DNA of 64,000 nucleotides, from positions 53,885 through 117,884 of the forward strand of contig DASQDI010000164.1 of the NCBI GenBank assembly GCA_035634255.1, written 5' to 3'. The first letter of the stretch is position 1; each line of letters begins with the position of its first letter. This DNA is from DATLMR01 sp035634255. Its GTDB lineage: Bacteria; Acidobacteriota; Blastocatellia; UBA7656. The position numbers and the translations under genes are program-made. The notes beneath the pieces are model-generated. The model was not told where the DNA came from, searched no databases, and saw only the letters and a program-made list of their open reading frames with translations. Positions 1 through 12,159 of the stretch are shown in pieces.

Positions 1-1257
1 TTCAGACTTCTCATCGCGGCGCAGGCACTCTTACTCATCGGCGCGCTCGGGGCGGGCGGCGTTCCGGCCCAGAGCGCGAGCGGGCCATCCGCTCCGAAGC
101 CGTCTTTGATCGTGCGGGACCTGGATTCGCCCGCGGGTCCGGGCAGCGCGCAGCCGAACATCTACCCGTCCCCGGACGGGCGGTTCTATTTGAGCTGGCT
201 CGAGCCCGCCGGGGAGGGGCGTCATGCCTTCCGGTTCGCGGTTCGAGGCGCGGGCGGCTGGTCCGAGCCTCGGACGATTACAGAAGGGAACGACCTGCTC
301 GTCAACTGGGCCGATTTCCCTTCGCTCGTCGCGGGCCGAGGGGGGGAGTTGATAGCGCACTGGGCGATAAAAGGGACCCCCGGCACTCACGCATCCAGCA
401 TTCGCATGGCCCGCTCGCGGGACGGGGGCAGGACATGGGGTAAGCCTTTCATCCCGCACGCCGACAGGTCGGAGACCGAGCATGGCTTCGTCTCCCTGAT
501 GCCGATGCGGGACGGGCGAATCGCGGCGGTCTGGCTCGACGGAAGAGAGATGAAGGAAGGCTCGCCCGGCGGCCACGGCCACGCGACGGGAGACATGTCT
601 CTCAGGTTTACGATGGTAGGCCGCGACGGAAATGCGTCTGAAGATTTACCGCTCGATCTTCGCGTCTGCGAGTGCTGCCAGACTTCGGGCGCGGCCACGT
701 CCGACGGGGCAATCGTGGTATATCGAGACCGCTCGGAAGACGAAACGCGAGACATATCGGCGGTCCGGTTCAGCCGGGGGAAATGGACGGAGCCTCAAGG
801 CGTGAGCGCCGACGGGTGGAAGATTTCCGGCTGCCCGGTCAATGGCCCGTCAGTCGCCGCCGACGGAAAGAGGGTGGCCGTCGCCTGGTTCACCGCCGCC
901 GGTGAGACCCCTCGCGTCAGAGTCGCCTTCTCTGACGACGCGGGGGCGAGTTTCGGCAAGCCCGTACAGGTGGATGACGCCGCCCCCGTAGGGCGGGTCA
1001 ACGTCCTGATGCTGCCGGACGGCGCGGCGCTCGTGAGCTGGCTTGAAAGGACCGCGAGCGGCGCGGAAGTGAGGGTCCGCCGCGTCGCTCCAAACGGCTC
1101 GCGCGACGGGTCATTGAAGGTGGCGGAATCGAACGCGGCGCGCGTGTCCGGCTTCCCTCGGATGGCGCGGGCCGGGGACGAGATCGTCATCGCCTGGACC
1201 GAGCCGGGGGCGAGCCCAAGGGTGCGAACCGCGATAATAAAATACGCGCGCAAATGA
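1..1257 (+). CDS. Secreted sialidase-fold (BNR/Asp-box) protein, 5' end outside window
   Basis: The reading frame is open from base 1, so the true start lies upstream. The first 25 or so visible residues (FRLLIAAQALLLIGALGAGG) look like the end of a signal peptide, so the product is probably exported. Two Asp-box motifs are visible, SRDGGRTWG and SDDAGASFG, which mark blades of a six-bladed sialidase-type beta-propeller. A cysteine cluster (VCECCQ) and a further cysteine (SGCPVN) sit mid-protein and could form disulfides or bind metal. No complete set of sialidase catalytic residues could be verified by eye, so enzymatic activity is uncertain. It converges on the FAD oxidoreductase gene with a 14-base gap. 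Confidence 0.75.
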   Translation, partial: FRLLIAAQALLLIGALGAGGVPAQSASGPSAPKPSLIVRDLDSPAGPGSAQPNIYPSPDGRFYLSWLEPAGEGRHAFRFAVRGAGGWSEPRTITEGNDLLVNWADFPSLVAGRGGELIAHWAIKGTPGTHASSIRMARSRDGGRTWGKPFIPHADRSETEHGFVSLMPMRDGRIAAVWLDGREMKEGSPGGHGHATGDMSLRFTMVGRDGNASEDLPLDLRVCECCQTSGAATSDGAIVVYRDRSEDETRDISAVRFSRGKWTEPQGVSADGWKISGCPVNGPSVAADGKRVAVAWFTAAGETPRVRVAFSDDAGASFGKPVQVDDAAPVGRVNVLMLPDGAALVSWLERTASGAEVRVRRVAPNGSRDGSLKVAESNAARVSGFPRMARAGDEIVIAWTEPGASPRVRTAIIKYARK

Positions 1258-1271
1258 GTGATTAACGGGCC

Positions 1272-2432
1272 TCACAGCACGGCAGTCTCTTCCAGTAATT
1301 TACCTTCGGTGAACCTCTCCGCGCGGAGGGGCGAGGCGTCGATCAGCCCGGACTCCCCGTCAAGGACCAGCTCGGAAATTATTCTCCCGGTCGCGGGCGA
1401 ATGCATGACCCCATGCCCGCTGAACCCGTTCGCGAGGAAGAAGCCCTCCACGCCGGGCGCGCGCCCTATGATCGCGTGGTGGTCGGGCGTCACCTCATAA
1501 AGCCCGGCCCAGCAGCGGCGGGGGTTCACTTCCGCTTCGGCAAAACACGGCACGCGGTCGACTGCGCGCGTGAGGATCTTTTCTATGAAGCCGTAATCGA
1601 AATCGGTCTTGTACCCGAAGTCTTCCTCCGGGTCGGGCCATGCCATGAGCACGCTCCCCCCTTCGCGGCGGAAGTGAAAGCCGTTCGACATGTCGATGAC
1701 CATGGGCAGGGGGGAAGGGAGTTTGTCAAAGGCTTCGGTCTTGACCACCTGCCGCCGCAGGGGGGCAACGGGTATTTCGACGCCGCACATGCGGGCGACG
1801 ATTGCGGCCCACGGCCCGGCCGCGTTTATCACCGCGCGAGTCGATATGCGGCCGCGCGAAGTCTCGACGGCGGAGACCCTACCGCTTTCGACCTCGACGC
1901 CCGTGACTTCGGTGCCGACCCTGAACCTCGCGCCGCGCGAGCGCGCGGCTTTCGCGAACCCCGTCATCACGCTGTACGGGTCGACGAACCCATCCGTCGG
2001 GCAAAAGCTCCCGCCTAAAACGTCGTCCCCGCGCAGTTGAGGGATGATGCGTTGAATGTCCCGGGGAGTCACCATCTCCACGCCCTTCAGGCCGTGCGCG
2101 ACCTGCCGCTCGCGGTTCGCCCTCAGGTATTCAAGGTGGCTTTCGGACGAGGCGACGAAGAGGTACCCGTGAGGCCGGTATTCGGGGTCGTGGCCCGTCT
2201 CTTCTTCGAATCTGGAAAAGAAGTCGATGGAGTGAAGGGACATCCGGATGTTGACGGAAGTGGAGAACTGCGCGCGGACGCCGCCCGCGCTCTTGCCGGT
2301 CGACCCCATCCCCTGCTGGGCTTCCTTCTCGATGACGACCACGTCCGCGCAGCCGCGCGCTGACAGGTGGTAGGCTATGCTCGAACCGACGATGCCCCCC
2401 CCGATAATGACTACCTCGGCCGTCTCAGTCAT
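1272..2432 (-). CDS. FAD-dependent oxidoreductase (DAO/sarcosine-oxidase-beta-like)
   Basis: The 386-residue product begins with a dinucleotide-binding Rossmann motif, VVIIGGGIVGSSIAYHL, right after the start, followed by an acidic residue in VVVIEKEA, as in the DAO superfamily of flavin amine/amino-acid oxidases (sarcosine, dimethylglycine, D-amino-acid dehydrogenases). The C-terminal GRAPGVEGFFLANGFSGHG segment is the usual second FAD-contact region. Substrate cannot be told from sequence. The start at 2432 is chosen because AAGGTGAG lies about eight bases upstream and the GxGxxG motif then falls at the N terminus; an in-frame extension to 2513 has a low-complexity non-conserved look. No export signal is seen, so it is likely cytoplasmic. 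Confidence 0.85.
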   Translation of the reverse strand: MTETAEVVIIGGGIVGSSIAYHLSARGCADVVVIEKEAQQGMGSTGKSAGGVRAQFSTSVNIRMSLHSIDFFSRFEEETGHDPEYRPHGYLFVASSESHLEYLRANRERQVAHGLKGVEMVTPRDIQRIIPQLRGDDVLGGSFCPTDGFVDPYSVMTGFAKAARSRGARFRVGTEVTGVEVESGRVSAVETSRGRISTRAVINAAGPWAAIVARMCGVEIPVAPLRRQVVKTEAFDKLPSPLPMVIDMSNGFHFRREGGSVLMAWPDPEEDFGYKTDFDYGFIEKILTRAVDRVPCFAEAEVNPRRCWAGLYEVTPDHHAIIGRAPGVEGFFLANGFSGHGVMHSPATGRIISELVLDGESGLIDASPLRAERFTEGKLLEETAVL

Positions 2433-2682
2433 AGTTGACTCACCTTCATTCCGGTACAGCATAGTATCCGCGGGGGCGGCGGGTGACAAGCGGGGCGCGA
2501 GTTTATGGGGCAAGGGGCCCGCCCCCGCGCATTCATTCAGAAGCGGGCTCTGACCTGATAATCGCGAATAAAATGCGGGTTAGCTCAGTTGATGCCGCGC
2601 TTGACTTGCTTGATTAAAAGCCATAACCTTTTGACGCACCTCCAAGGGGTGGGGAGCATCATTTCCAGAGGAGAGCCACATT

Positions 2683-5904
<3,222 letters not shown>

Positions 5905-5940
5905 ACGGGCGGCCGTGATCGGCGGAAGCTCGGCGGAAGC

Positions 5941-5977
5941 GCGGGAGGGCCTTGAGAAGGGCCCTCCCGCACTTTTT
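5941..5977 (+). terminator. Intrinsic terminator after the TonB receptor gene
   Basis: A perfect ten-base stem (GCGGGAGGGC / GCCCTCCCGC) at 5941-5950 and 5961-5970 with a ten-base loop is followed by six Ts at 5973-5978. It lies 37 bases after the receptor stop codon. Confidence 0.85.
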
Positions 5978-6002
5978 TGCGCGCACGAAATCGGGCGCGC
6001 GG

Positions 6003-6031
6003 TTGATACCCTGAGGCCGCTCGCCTAGAAT
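6003..6031 (+). promoter_or_regulatory. Candidate sigma-70-type promoter for the lysA-like gene
   Basis: TTGATA (6003-6008), a 17-base spacer and TAGAAT (6026-6031) sit about 34 bases ahead of the ATG at 6065. A start site near 6038 would leave a short leader containing the GGAGGGG ribosome site. Confidence 0.5.
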
Positions 6032-6064
6032 TCATCACTCGGAGACTTTAATCACGGAGGGGTT

Positions 6065-7465
6065 ATGCGAGAGCGCGGCGGAGCAGATTCATGGCAGGTG
6101 CCCGGATACCTTGAGGCGCGCGGGCCTCACCTGACGGTGGACGGGGTGGACGCGGTCCGCCTCGTGGAGGAGTATGGCTCGCCCCTCTACCTGTTTTCCG
6201 AGCGGCGCATCAGGGAGAATACCGAGAGCCTGCGCCGCTCTCTGGAGTCGGTCTACCCGCACGTCAAGCTCTGCTACGCCTCCAAAGCGAACTCCAACAT
6301 GTCTGTGCTCTCGACCATACTCCGCGCGGGCGGGGACATCGAGGTCAACTCCGGCGGCGAGCTCTTCAAGGCCGTCAAGGTGGGCTTCAGGCCGGAGCAG
6401 GTCGTCTTCAACGGGGTGTCGAAGACCGACGAAGAGATCCGCGCCGCCATATCGCTCGGCATACTCGCGATCAACATCGACTCGCTTTACGAGCTGGATC
6501 AGGTGGCGCGGGTGGCGCGCGACTCGGGCAATCGCGCGAACATCTCCATAAGGATCGTGCCGGAGATCGTGACCCGCTCTCACATCGGGCTCCAAACCGG
6601 GCTGCTATCCTCGAAGTTCGGCCTCTCCCCTTCGCAGATCGAGGAGGCCCTGCGGAGCGCGCTCGCGAACTCCGAATGGCTGAACCTCTCGGGGATGCAC
6701 ATACACGTCGGCTCGCAGACGCCCGACCCGCAGCCGTTCGCGCGCGCCTTCGCGGAGATGTGGCTCTTCCTCGTGGACCTCTACAAAAAGACCGGGCACC
6801 GTCTGAGCCACATCAACATCGGGGGCGGGCTCCCCATCGACTACCTGCCCCCTTCCCCGATGGCCGAAGACATCGGGGAGTCCGAGCGGCAGATGCTTTC
6901 GGCGCGGCTCGACGAGGCCGACGTGCTCAGGTCCGCGCTGTCGGAGGCCGTGAAGCAGGACGAGGGCGGGCTGCTCGAAGGGCTCACCATCATCTTCGAG
7001 CCGGGCCGCCGAATAATCGGGGACACCGGCCTGCTGCTCACGCGCGTCTGCAACATGAAAGAGCGCCCGGAGACGGGCGACGTGTGGCTGCTCACGGACG
7101 CGGGCTACTCCCTGATGCTTTCGATCAACACGTACAAATGGTACTACCACCTCGTCTCCGCCTCGCGGGCGGGCGAGCCGCACACGGCCGCGTACAAGGT
7201 CGCGGGCCCGCTCTGCGACTCGGGCGACGTTTACTTCGACATCGAGCGGGGCACGAGACTCCCGAATTATCGCCTGCTGCCGCAAAGCACGAGCGTGGGC
7301 GACGTGCTCGCCCTGCTGAACACGGGCGCGTACGCTCTGGACCAGGCGTCCCAGTACAACGGCCGCCCGCGCCCGGCGGCGGTGATGGTGAAGGAGTCGG
7401 GCGAAGTCGCCCTCGCCCGCCGCGCGGAGACGTACGAGGACCTCTTCTCGCTCGACCGGTGGTGA
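6065..7465 (+). CDS. lysA: Diaminopimelate decarboxylase family protein (fold-III PLP decarboxylase)
   Basis: The 466-residue protein carries the hallmarks of alanine-racemase-fold PLP decarboxylases: the Schiff-base lysine in CYASKANSN (about residue 79), the PLP-face HIHVGSQ, the glycine-rich phosphate loop INIGGGLPIDY, FEPGRRI, and the cross-dimer active-site CDSGDVYF followed by NTGAYAL. DAP decarboxylase converts meso-diaminopimelate to lysine, the last step of lysine synthesis. The protein is somewhat longer than a typical 420-residue LysA because of an insertion after the glycine loop (residues about 260-300), so a related decarboxylase with another substrate cannot be excluded. A strong GGAGGGG site precedes the ATG. 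It converges on the DUF4350 gene. Confidence 0.8.
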   Translation: MRERGGADSWQVPGYLEARGPHLTVDGVDAVRLVEEYGSPLYLFSERRIRENTESLRRSLESVYPHVKLCYASKANSNMSVLSTILRAGGDIEVNSGGELFKAVKVGFRPEQVVFNGVSKTDEEIRAAISLGILAINIDSLYELDQVARVARDSGNRANISIRIVPEIVTRSHIGLQTGLLSSKFGLSPSQIEEALRSALANSEWLNLSGMHIHVGSQTPDPQPFARAFAEMWLFLVDLYKKTGHRLSHINIGGGLPIDYLPPSPMAEDIGESERQMLSARLDEADVLRSALSEAVKQDEGGLLEGLTIIFEPGRRIIGDTGLLLTRVCNMKERPETGDVWLLTDAGYSLMLSINTYKWYYHLVSASRAGEPHTAAYKVAGPLCDSGDVYFDIERGTRLPNYRLLPQSTSVGDVLALLNTGAYALDQASQYNGRPRPAAVMVKESGEVALARRAETYEDLFSLDRW

Positions 7466-7548
7466 TGGCCGGGACTCATTGGAAAGTCTCTCCGCGGAAC
7501 CCCGTCGGCTTTGTGGTAAGCCTCCGGGAGGGTGGTGATCTCGGAAGG

Positions 7549-8727
7549 TCATATGCCCAGGCTGGTCTCTATCTCGCGCACGCGCCTGACGATTTCGAAC
7601 AACTCCGCGTCCGTGACCGTCTCGCCCCGCGCAACCTGTTCGCACCTCGCGAGTATTCCCTTCAATTCTTCGGCACCTATCTTCGAACGGCGCGCGACCG
7701 CCGAGGCCAGAGCCGCGTCGTCCGTGCTCGGGGGGGCCGCCGCGTAGCGGCAGAGCCGCTTGCGAAACTCGGAGTGGATGTTCTGCATCGCCACGTCGCT
7801 CGCGCGGGCGAGCCTCGTGATGTTAGCCATCGAAGAGACGAACTCAAGATTCGTCGTCCGGCGCTCTCGCCTGAGCGGGATGGGCCGCGCGAACCTCCGG
7901 CCCCGCGTGTAGATTACGAGGCCTATTATCAACACGGCCTGCCACATCATCCACGGGAGGGGGGTGCCTTCGAAGTAGGACATCAGCCCCGCCGGTTTGG
8001 AAGAGCCGTGCCCGTGATGGTACTCGTCGAATGCTACGGTCCCGAAGCGCCCGGCCTGTACCAGGTTGAGCGCGAGGACGACGTTGTCCCTTTGAGATAT
8101 GCCGTTGTTGGCTACGACGAACGGGTCCGCGAGCAGGACGATGCGCCCTTTGCCTAACGTAATATCCGCGAGCACCGCGGAGTCGGCGTCCCCGACATGA
8201 TAAGTGGGGTGGGCGCCGGCCCTGCCGGTCACGTCGATCCGGGAGGCCGCGGCGGAGAGGCTCACGCGCTCGACGCCCCGCGTGTAGGGGGTCGGCTGCA
8301 AAGGCCGCGCGTCCTCCCCGTATTCCGCCCACCCCGTCTCGACGTTCGCCTCGCCGAAATCGACTTTGATCTCCCTGTCGATGATGATGAGCTCGCCGCC
8401 CGCCTCGACCCACTCTTTCAGGCGCGCGAACTCTTCGGCGTTCGGGTTGTGCTCCGCGGGGGGGGCGATGAGGAGGAGGGTGCTGATCTCATAAAGCTCT
8501 TCGACATCGGTGAAGGGGGTTTCGAGGCGCGTGACATCGTAACCCCGCTCCGCGAGGAGGGTGTAAAAAGCGCGCGTGCCGAAAGGGGTCGAGGCGTAGG
8601 ACGAGCGGTTCCCGGTTATCTCGGTCTCTTCGTCGTCGGCCGAGTCGGTCATGAAGACGAGGTTCAGGACGAGGAGCAGCAGGAAAAGCCCTGCGACGAT
8701 CAGGATTGCGCTCGTGTTCTTTCTCAT
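7549..8727 (-). CDS. DUF4350 membrane-anchored protein
   Basis: A 392-residue protein with an N-terminal membrane anchor (ILIVAGLFLLLLVLNLVFM), an extracytoplasmic segment matching the DUF4350 pattern (SSYASTPFGTRAFYTLLAERGYDV ... GGELIIID in a flavodoxin/GATase-like fold), then a second hydrophobic helix (MMWQAVLIIGLVIY) and a cytoplasmic, Arg-rich helical tail. DUF4350 proteins are widespread in Acidobacteriota and Actinobacteria and usually lie next to MoxR ATPase/DUF58 genes; here those partners are absent. Instead the gene follows an M1-peptidase-like gene by ten bases on the same strand, implying cotranscription. Molecular function is unknown. Confidence 0.8.
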   Translation of the reverse strand: MRKNTSAILIVAGLFLLLLVLNLVFMTDSADDEETEITGNRSSYASTPFGTRAFYTLLAERGYDVTRLETPFTDVEELYEISTLLLIAPPAEHNPNAEEFARLKEWVEAGGELIIIDREIKVDFGEANVETGWAEYGEDARPLQPTPYTRGVERVSLSAAASRIDVTGRAGAHPTYHVGDADSAVLADITLGKGRIVLLADPFVVANNGISQRDNVVLALNLVQAGRFGTVAFDEYHHGHGSSKPAGLMSYFEGTPLPWMMWQAVLIIGLVIYTRGRRFARPIPLRRERRTTNLEFVSSMANITRLARASDVAMQNIHSEFRKRLCRYAAAPPSTDDAALASAVARRSKIGAEELKGILARCEQVARGETVTDAELFEIVRRVREIETSLGI

Positions 8728-8737
8728 CCCCGGCCAC

Positions 8738-11131
8738 TCACTTGACGTTGAAGAGCCGAACGTCTTCCAGCATCCAGCCGCTCCCCGAGCGGTACAGAAC
8801 GAAGACGGCGGTGGCCGTCTGGTCCCTGCCTTCCCTCTTGATCTTGAGCGCCACGTCCATCGCCACGCGGTTGGAGTCGATAGTGTCCACGCGGAGTATC
8901 TCCGTCGCCCACGCGGTCGGGGGCGTCACGGTCAACCCCTGCACGAACCTCTTCAGGTTGTTCCTGGAGACGACCGAGAAGAGCCGGTCGGACGAGGGCT
9001 GCTTGATCAGGGTGTCGAGCTGCCCGATGAAGGCGCGCACGGACTCTTCGACGGGCGCGGACGCATTCTCCGCGCGCTCGGCCTTGACGAGGGCTTCGCG
9101 CGCGGCGAACTGCGCGTCCGACACTTCGGCTTCGGCCACGGCGCGGCGCAGGTAGCGGGATGCGTCCGCCGGCTTGTTGCGGGCGAGCGCGATCTGGCCC
9201 AGAGTTATGTAGGCCCACGCGGTCGCGCCCCCGCCGGGGGGGGTGATCTGGATGGCCGCGTTCGCCTCGGAGACGGCCTCGTCGCTTTTGTTCTGGGCCG
9301 CCAGCGTTCGCGCGAGCCACGAGCGCACGGTCGCGTTCCGCGGGTTCGCGCGCGCGGCCTCCCTCAGCTTCGCCTCCGCCTGCGCGTACTCGCCCCGGTT
9401 GAAGGCGGCGATGCTCTCGTTGAGCAGGGTGAGGCCCCAGGGCCGCGCGGGCTTGGCGTCGTTGTCGTAGTCGGTCTGAATAATCAATTTTTCGGGGTCC
9501 ACCTCCACCGAGTTGATCTTTTCTGAGGTCTGAATGTCGGTGAAGGTGAGGTCTTCGGAAGGCACCGTGACGGAGGTCGTGATCTGCTTGCCGGAGGCGG
9601 TGACGGCGAGGATCGGGACCGTAACGTCTCCGGTGCCGAGGTTGCGGACGTTGACGCGCTGCGCGCCCTGCCCGCCCGAAGGCTGCGGGACCCCGACGAT
9701 TATGTCGGGCTCGATGATGGTGTCGACCCACTGCTGAAATATCTTATCGACCCCCGGCCCGCCCTCCTTCGTCAGGGCCGCGCGGAAATCCTCGGTCGTG
9801 ACCACCCTCGTCTGGGGGCCGCCGAAGGCCGAGCGGACCGCCGAGTTGAACTTCTCGCGGCCCGCGGCCTCAGCCATCAGGCGTAGCACGAGCGGCCCTT
9901 TGCCGAAGACGGCGAGGCTGTAGTTGGGCAGGACTATGGTCTGGAGCCCGAGCTCGGCGTCACGGCCCGACTTTGCGATTGGCGTGTAGTCCCAGCGGAA
10001 GCGGGAGAAGGCTTCGCGCGCGGCGTCGGTGCCGAACCGCTCTTCGAAATAGGTGGCCGCGAGGTAGCGCGGGAGCGAGTCTCTCAGGAAGGCCGCGCTG
10101 CGCGCCTTCTGCGCCGGGCGGTCCGCCTGCGCCGAGCGCTGCTCCTGCCCGCGCAGGCGGACGCGGCCGTCGAGCCAGAGCCTCGCCATGCCGTCGGCCA
10201 GCCTCTCGATGGTGATGGCATCGAGCTCGCCCTGCCTGAAGACCTGCTGGTTCAGGACGAGGGCTCCCGGCACGTAGATGTTGCCCGTGCGCGCGGACGA
10301 GATCACGCGGAAGGTCGCGCCCTCGGGCGGGGGGCCGAGCCGCTTGGTCAGGAAGCCGACTATGTGGCCCGCCTCCTCGGTCATGCGCGCGAGGCTGGCT
10401 TTCACGATTTCGGGAGAGCTCCTGCCGTCCGGCCCCACTGCCTGAAGGCCCGGCTGCACGTAGATTTCGAATTTGACCCCGCCATGATCCGAAGCCACGG
10501 GCTGATCGAATAAGCCCGCGACGAAAAAGGGCAGGGAATTCTGCGGCTGCTCGAAAGTGAAGCTCTGGTTGCCGGCGTCCGCTTTGAGCGCGCCCGCGGA
10601 GGCCGCGCGGAAGCCGCCCACCCCCGGCGGGGCCGTCACGGTCAGGGTGAACGGGGCCGTCGTCGGGCCATAGAGAGTGAAGGCGGTCGAAGGCATCGGG
10701 ACCCAGACGGCCTCCGGGGCCATCAGGACTTCGCCCGGATAGATGGCGGCTACGCCCGACGAATCCGGGGCCTCTATCCGGTAAGTAAAATCGACCGTCG
10801 CTTTGGCCGAGCCGGGGACGGAAGCCGAGGGCGTGACGGCCACCTGATTCAGGGTCGCGACGCGCCTGTCTTCCGAGGCCTCGAATTGGGCGGGTGCTCC
10901 GTTGACGGTCACCGCCGTGAGCTTCGCAAGCTTCGTGAGCCTGAAGTAGAGCTTCGGCTTCGGCGTCGGACTGAGGTTCGAGATGGCCACCGACGCGCGG
11001 GCGTCGATTGCGCTGGCCGCCATGTCTATGCGCGCGTTGACCGTGTAGCGGTCGACCTCGACCTCCTGGGCCGCCGCGCCCGTCGTGAAAGCGATGATGA
11101 GTAAAAGAGCGGGGAAGAGCTTCTTCAACAT
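8738..11131 (-). CDS. Secreted M1-aminopeptidase-like protein lacking HEXXH, with TPR tail
   Basis: The 797-residue product has a signal peptide (cleavage near GAAAQEV), an N-terminal beta domain resembling that of M1 peptidases (residues about 25-210), a helical domain and a C-terminal TPR-like region (about 570-690) ending in a small alpha/beta domain. At residues about 308-321, where M1 enzymes have the zinc motif HEXXH, the sequence reads IERLADGMARLWL, and no HEXXH occurs anywhere, although the later LRDSLPRYLAATYFEERFG resembles the conserved segment after the active site. I infer a non-catalytic or repurposed M1 relative. It is the first gene of a pair with the DUF4350 gene. Confidence 0.7.
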   Translation of the reverse strand: MLKKLFPALLLIIAFTTGAAAQEVEVDRYTVNARIDMAASAIDARASVAISNLSPTPKPKLYFRLTKLAKLTAVTVNGAPAQFEASEDRRVATLNQVAVTPSASVPGSAKATVDFTYRIEAPDSSGVAAIYPGEVLMAPEAVWVPMPSTAFTLYGPTTAPFTLTVTAPPGVGGFRAASAGALKADAGNQSFTFEQPQNSLPFFVAGLFDQPVASDHGGVKFEIYVQPGLQAVGPDGRSSPEIVKASLARMTEEAGHIVGFLTKRLGPPPEGATFRVISSARTGNIYVPGALVLNQQVFRQGELDAITIERLADGMARLWLDGRVRLRGQEQRSAQADRPAQKARSAAFLRDSLPRYLAATYFEERFGTDAAREAFSRFRWDYTPIAKSGRDAELGLQTIVLPNYSLAVFGKGPLVLRLMAEAAGREKFNSAVRSAFGGPQTRVVTTEDFRAALTKEGGPGVDKIFQQWVDTIIEPDIIVGVPQPSGGQGAQRVNVRNLGTGDVTVPILAVTASGKQITTSVTVPSEDLTFTDIQTSEKINSVEVDPEKLIIQTDYDNDAKPARPWGLTLLNESIAAFNRGEYAQAEAKLREAARANPRNATVRSWLARTLAAQNKSDEAVSEANAAIQITPPGGGATAWAYITLGQIALARNKPADASRYLRRAVAEAEVSDAQFAAREALVKAERAENASAPVEESVRAFIGQLDTLIKQPSSDRLFSVVSRNNLKRFVQGLTVTPPTAWATEILRVDTIDSNRVAMDVALKIKREGRDQTATAVFVLYRSGSGWMLEDVRLFNVK

Positions 11132-11234
11132 TAAAGACTAAACCTTTTGATGGAGATGCGGGCCGGATGCGCCTGCCCGGTAATCATTGTCTATCGATCA
11201 TGCACGGACGTGAACCGGACCGAATGAGATCCTA

Positions 11235-12068
11235 TTATAAATCGTTTCGCACCAGCTCGTGAATCGCCCTGACCCTTTCGAGCAGGGGCCCGAGCCGCTC
11301 AAGCGGCAGGCTGTTCGGCCCGTCCGATTTCGCTTCCGCGGGGTTGTCGTGGACTTCCATAAAGATCCCGTCCACGCCGCAGGCCACGCCCGCGCGCGCC
11401 ATGTATTCGATGAACTGCGATTCGCCCCCGCTCGCCGAGCCCAGCCCCCCGGGCCTCTGAAGGCTGTGGGTGATGTCGTACACGACCGGGTAGCCGAAGC
11501 CCCGCATGATGGGCAGGCCGCGGAAATCGACCACGAGGTTATTGTAGCCGAAGCTCGACCCGCGCTCGGTGACCATCACGCGCTCGTTGCCCTGTGCGAC
11601 CGCTTTCTCAAGGGCATTTTTCATGTCGTGCGGGGCGAGGAACTGGCCCTTCTTGATGTTGACCGCGCGGCCGGACCTCGCGGCCTCGACTATCAGGTCG
11701 GTCTGCCTGCAAAGGAACGCGGGGATCTGAAGCACGTCCGCGACCTCGGCCGCCGCGCGCACCTGCGCGACCTCGTGAACGTCGGTGAGTATCGGCAGGC
11801 CCGTTTCGCTCCTTACTTTCGAGAGGATCTCAAGACCCTCTTCGACCCCCAGGCCCCTGTGGGCGTTGATCGAAGTCCGGTTCGCTTTGTCGTACGAAGA
11901 TTTATAAATGTACGGGATGCCGACCCTCCGGGTGATCGCGCTGATGGCTTCCGCCATTTTGAGCGCGTGCGATTCGCCTTCGACCAGGCACGGCCCGGCG
12001 ATCAGGAAGAGCTCGCCGCCGCCGACTTCCACGTCTCCGACTCTGTAGGATTTAATCGAGGCCCGCAT
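11235..12068 (-). CDS. kdsA: 3-deoxy-8-phosphooctulonate (Kdo-8-P) synthase
   Basis: The 277-residue protein condenses phosphoenolpyruvate with D-arabinose 5-phosphate to give Kdo 8-phosphate, the first committed step of the Kdo inner-core sugar. LIAGPCLVEGESHAL, YKSSYDKANRTS, VNIKKGQF, VTERGSSFGYNNLVVD and YDITHSLQ are family signatures. Cys27 replaces the Asn found in enterobacterial enzymes; with the His of DITHS, Glu of FMEVHDN and Asp of KSDGPN it completes the four ligands of the metal-dependent class typified by Aquifex KdsA. The length is normal. The start gives a family-like N terminus, and the predicted promoter leaves an almost leaderless mRNA. kdsB lies about 4.5 kb away on the other strand. 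Confidence 0.95.
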   Translation of the reverse strand: MRASIKSYRVGDVEVGGGELFLIAGPCLVEGESHALKMAEAISAITRRVGIPYIYKSSYDKANRTSINAHRGLGVEEGLEILSKVRSETGLPILTDVHEVAQVRAAAEVADVLQIPAFLCRQTDLIVEAARSGRAVNIKKGQFLAPHDMKNALEKAVAQGNERVMVTERGSSFGYNNLVVDFRGLPIMRGFGYPVVYDITHSLQRPGGLGSASGGESQFIEYMARAGVACGVDGIFMEVHDNPAEAKSDGPNSLPLERLGPLLERVRAIHELVRNDL

Positions 12069-12079
12069 AATGAACAGAC

Positions 12080-12120
12080 ATTTTACACGTCGGCGGGCCG
12101 AATTTGAAATTTCAAATTCG
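12080..12120 (-). promoter_or_regulatory. kdsA promoter overlapped by a 22-bp perfect palindrome
   Basis: On the minus strand, TTCAAA (12103-12108), a 17-base spacer and TAAAAT (12080-12085) place a start site about five bases ahead of the kdsA ATG. A perfect 22-base palindrome spans 12099-12120 (half-site CGAATTTGAAA) and covers the -35 hexamer, as an operator would. It also lies just past the gap from the upstream radical SAM gene, so it may instead be a terminator-like hairpin or a dispersed repeat. Confidence 0.4.
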
Positions 12121-12159
12121 CAATTTCAGATTCTTCACCGTGACCAAGGGGCCTGCGAT

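Noticed and set aside
2573..2650. tRNA-like 5' half (GCGGGTTAGCTCAGTTGATGC)
   Set aside because: The D-arm resembles a tRNA but no anticodon stem with a sensible anticodon or GGTTCGA T-arm follows, so no tRNA is called; it could be chance or a decayed fragment.
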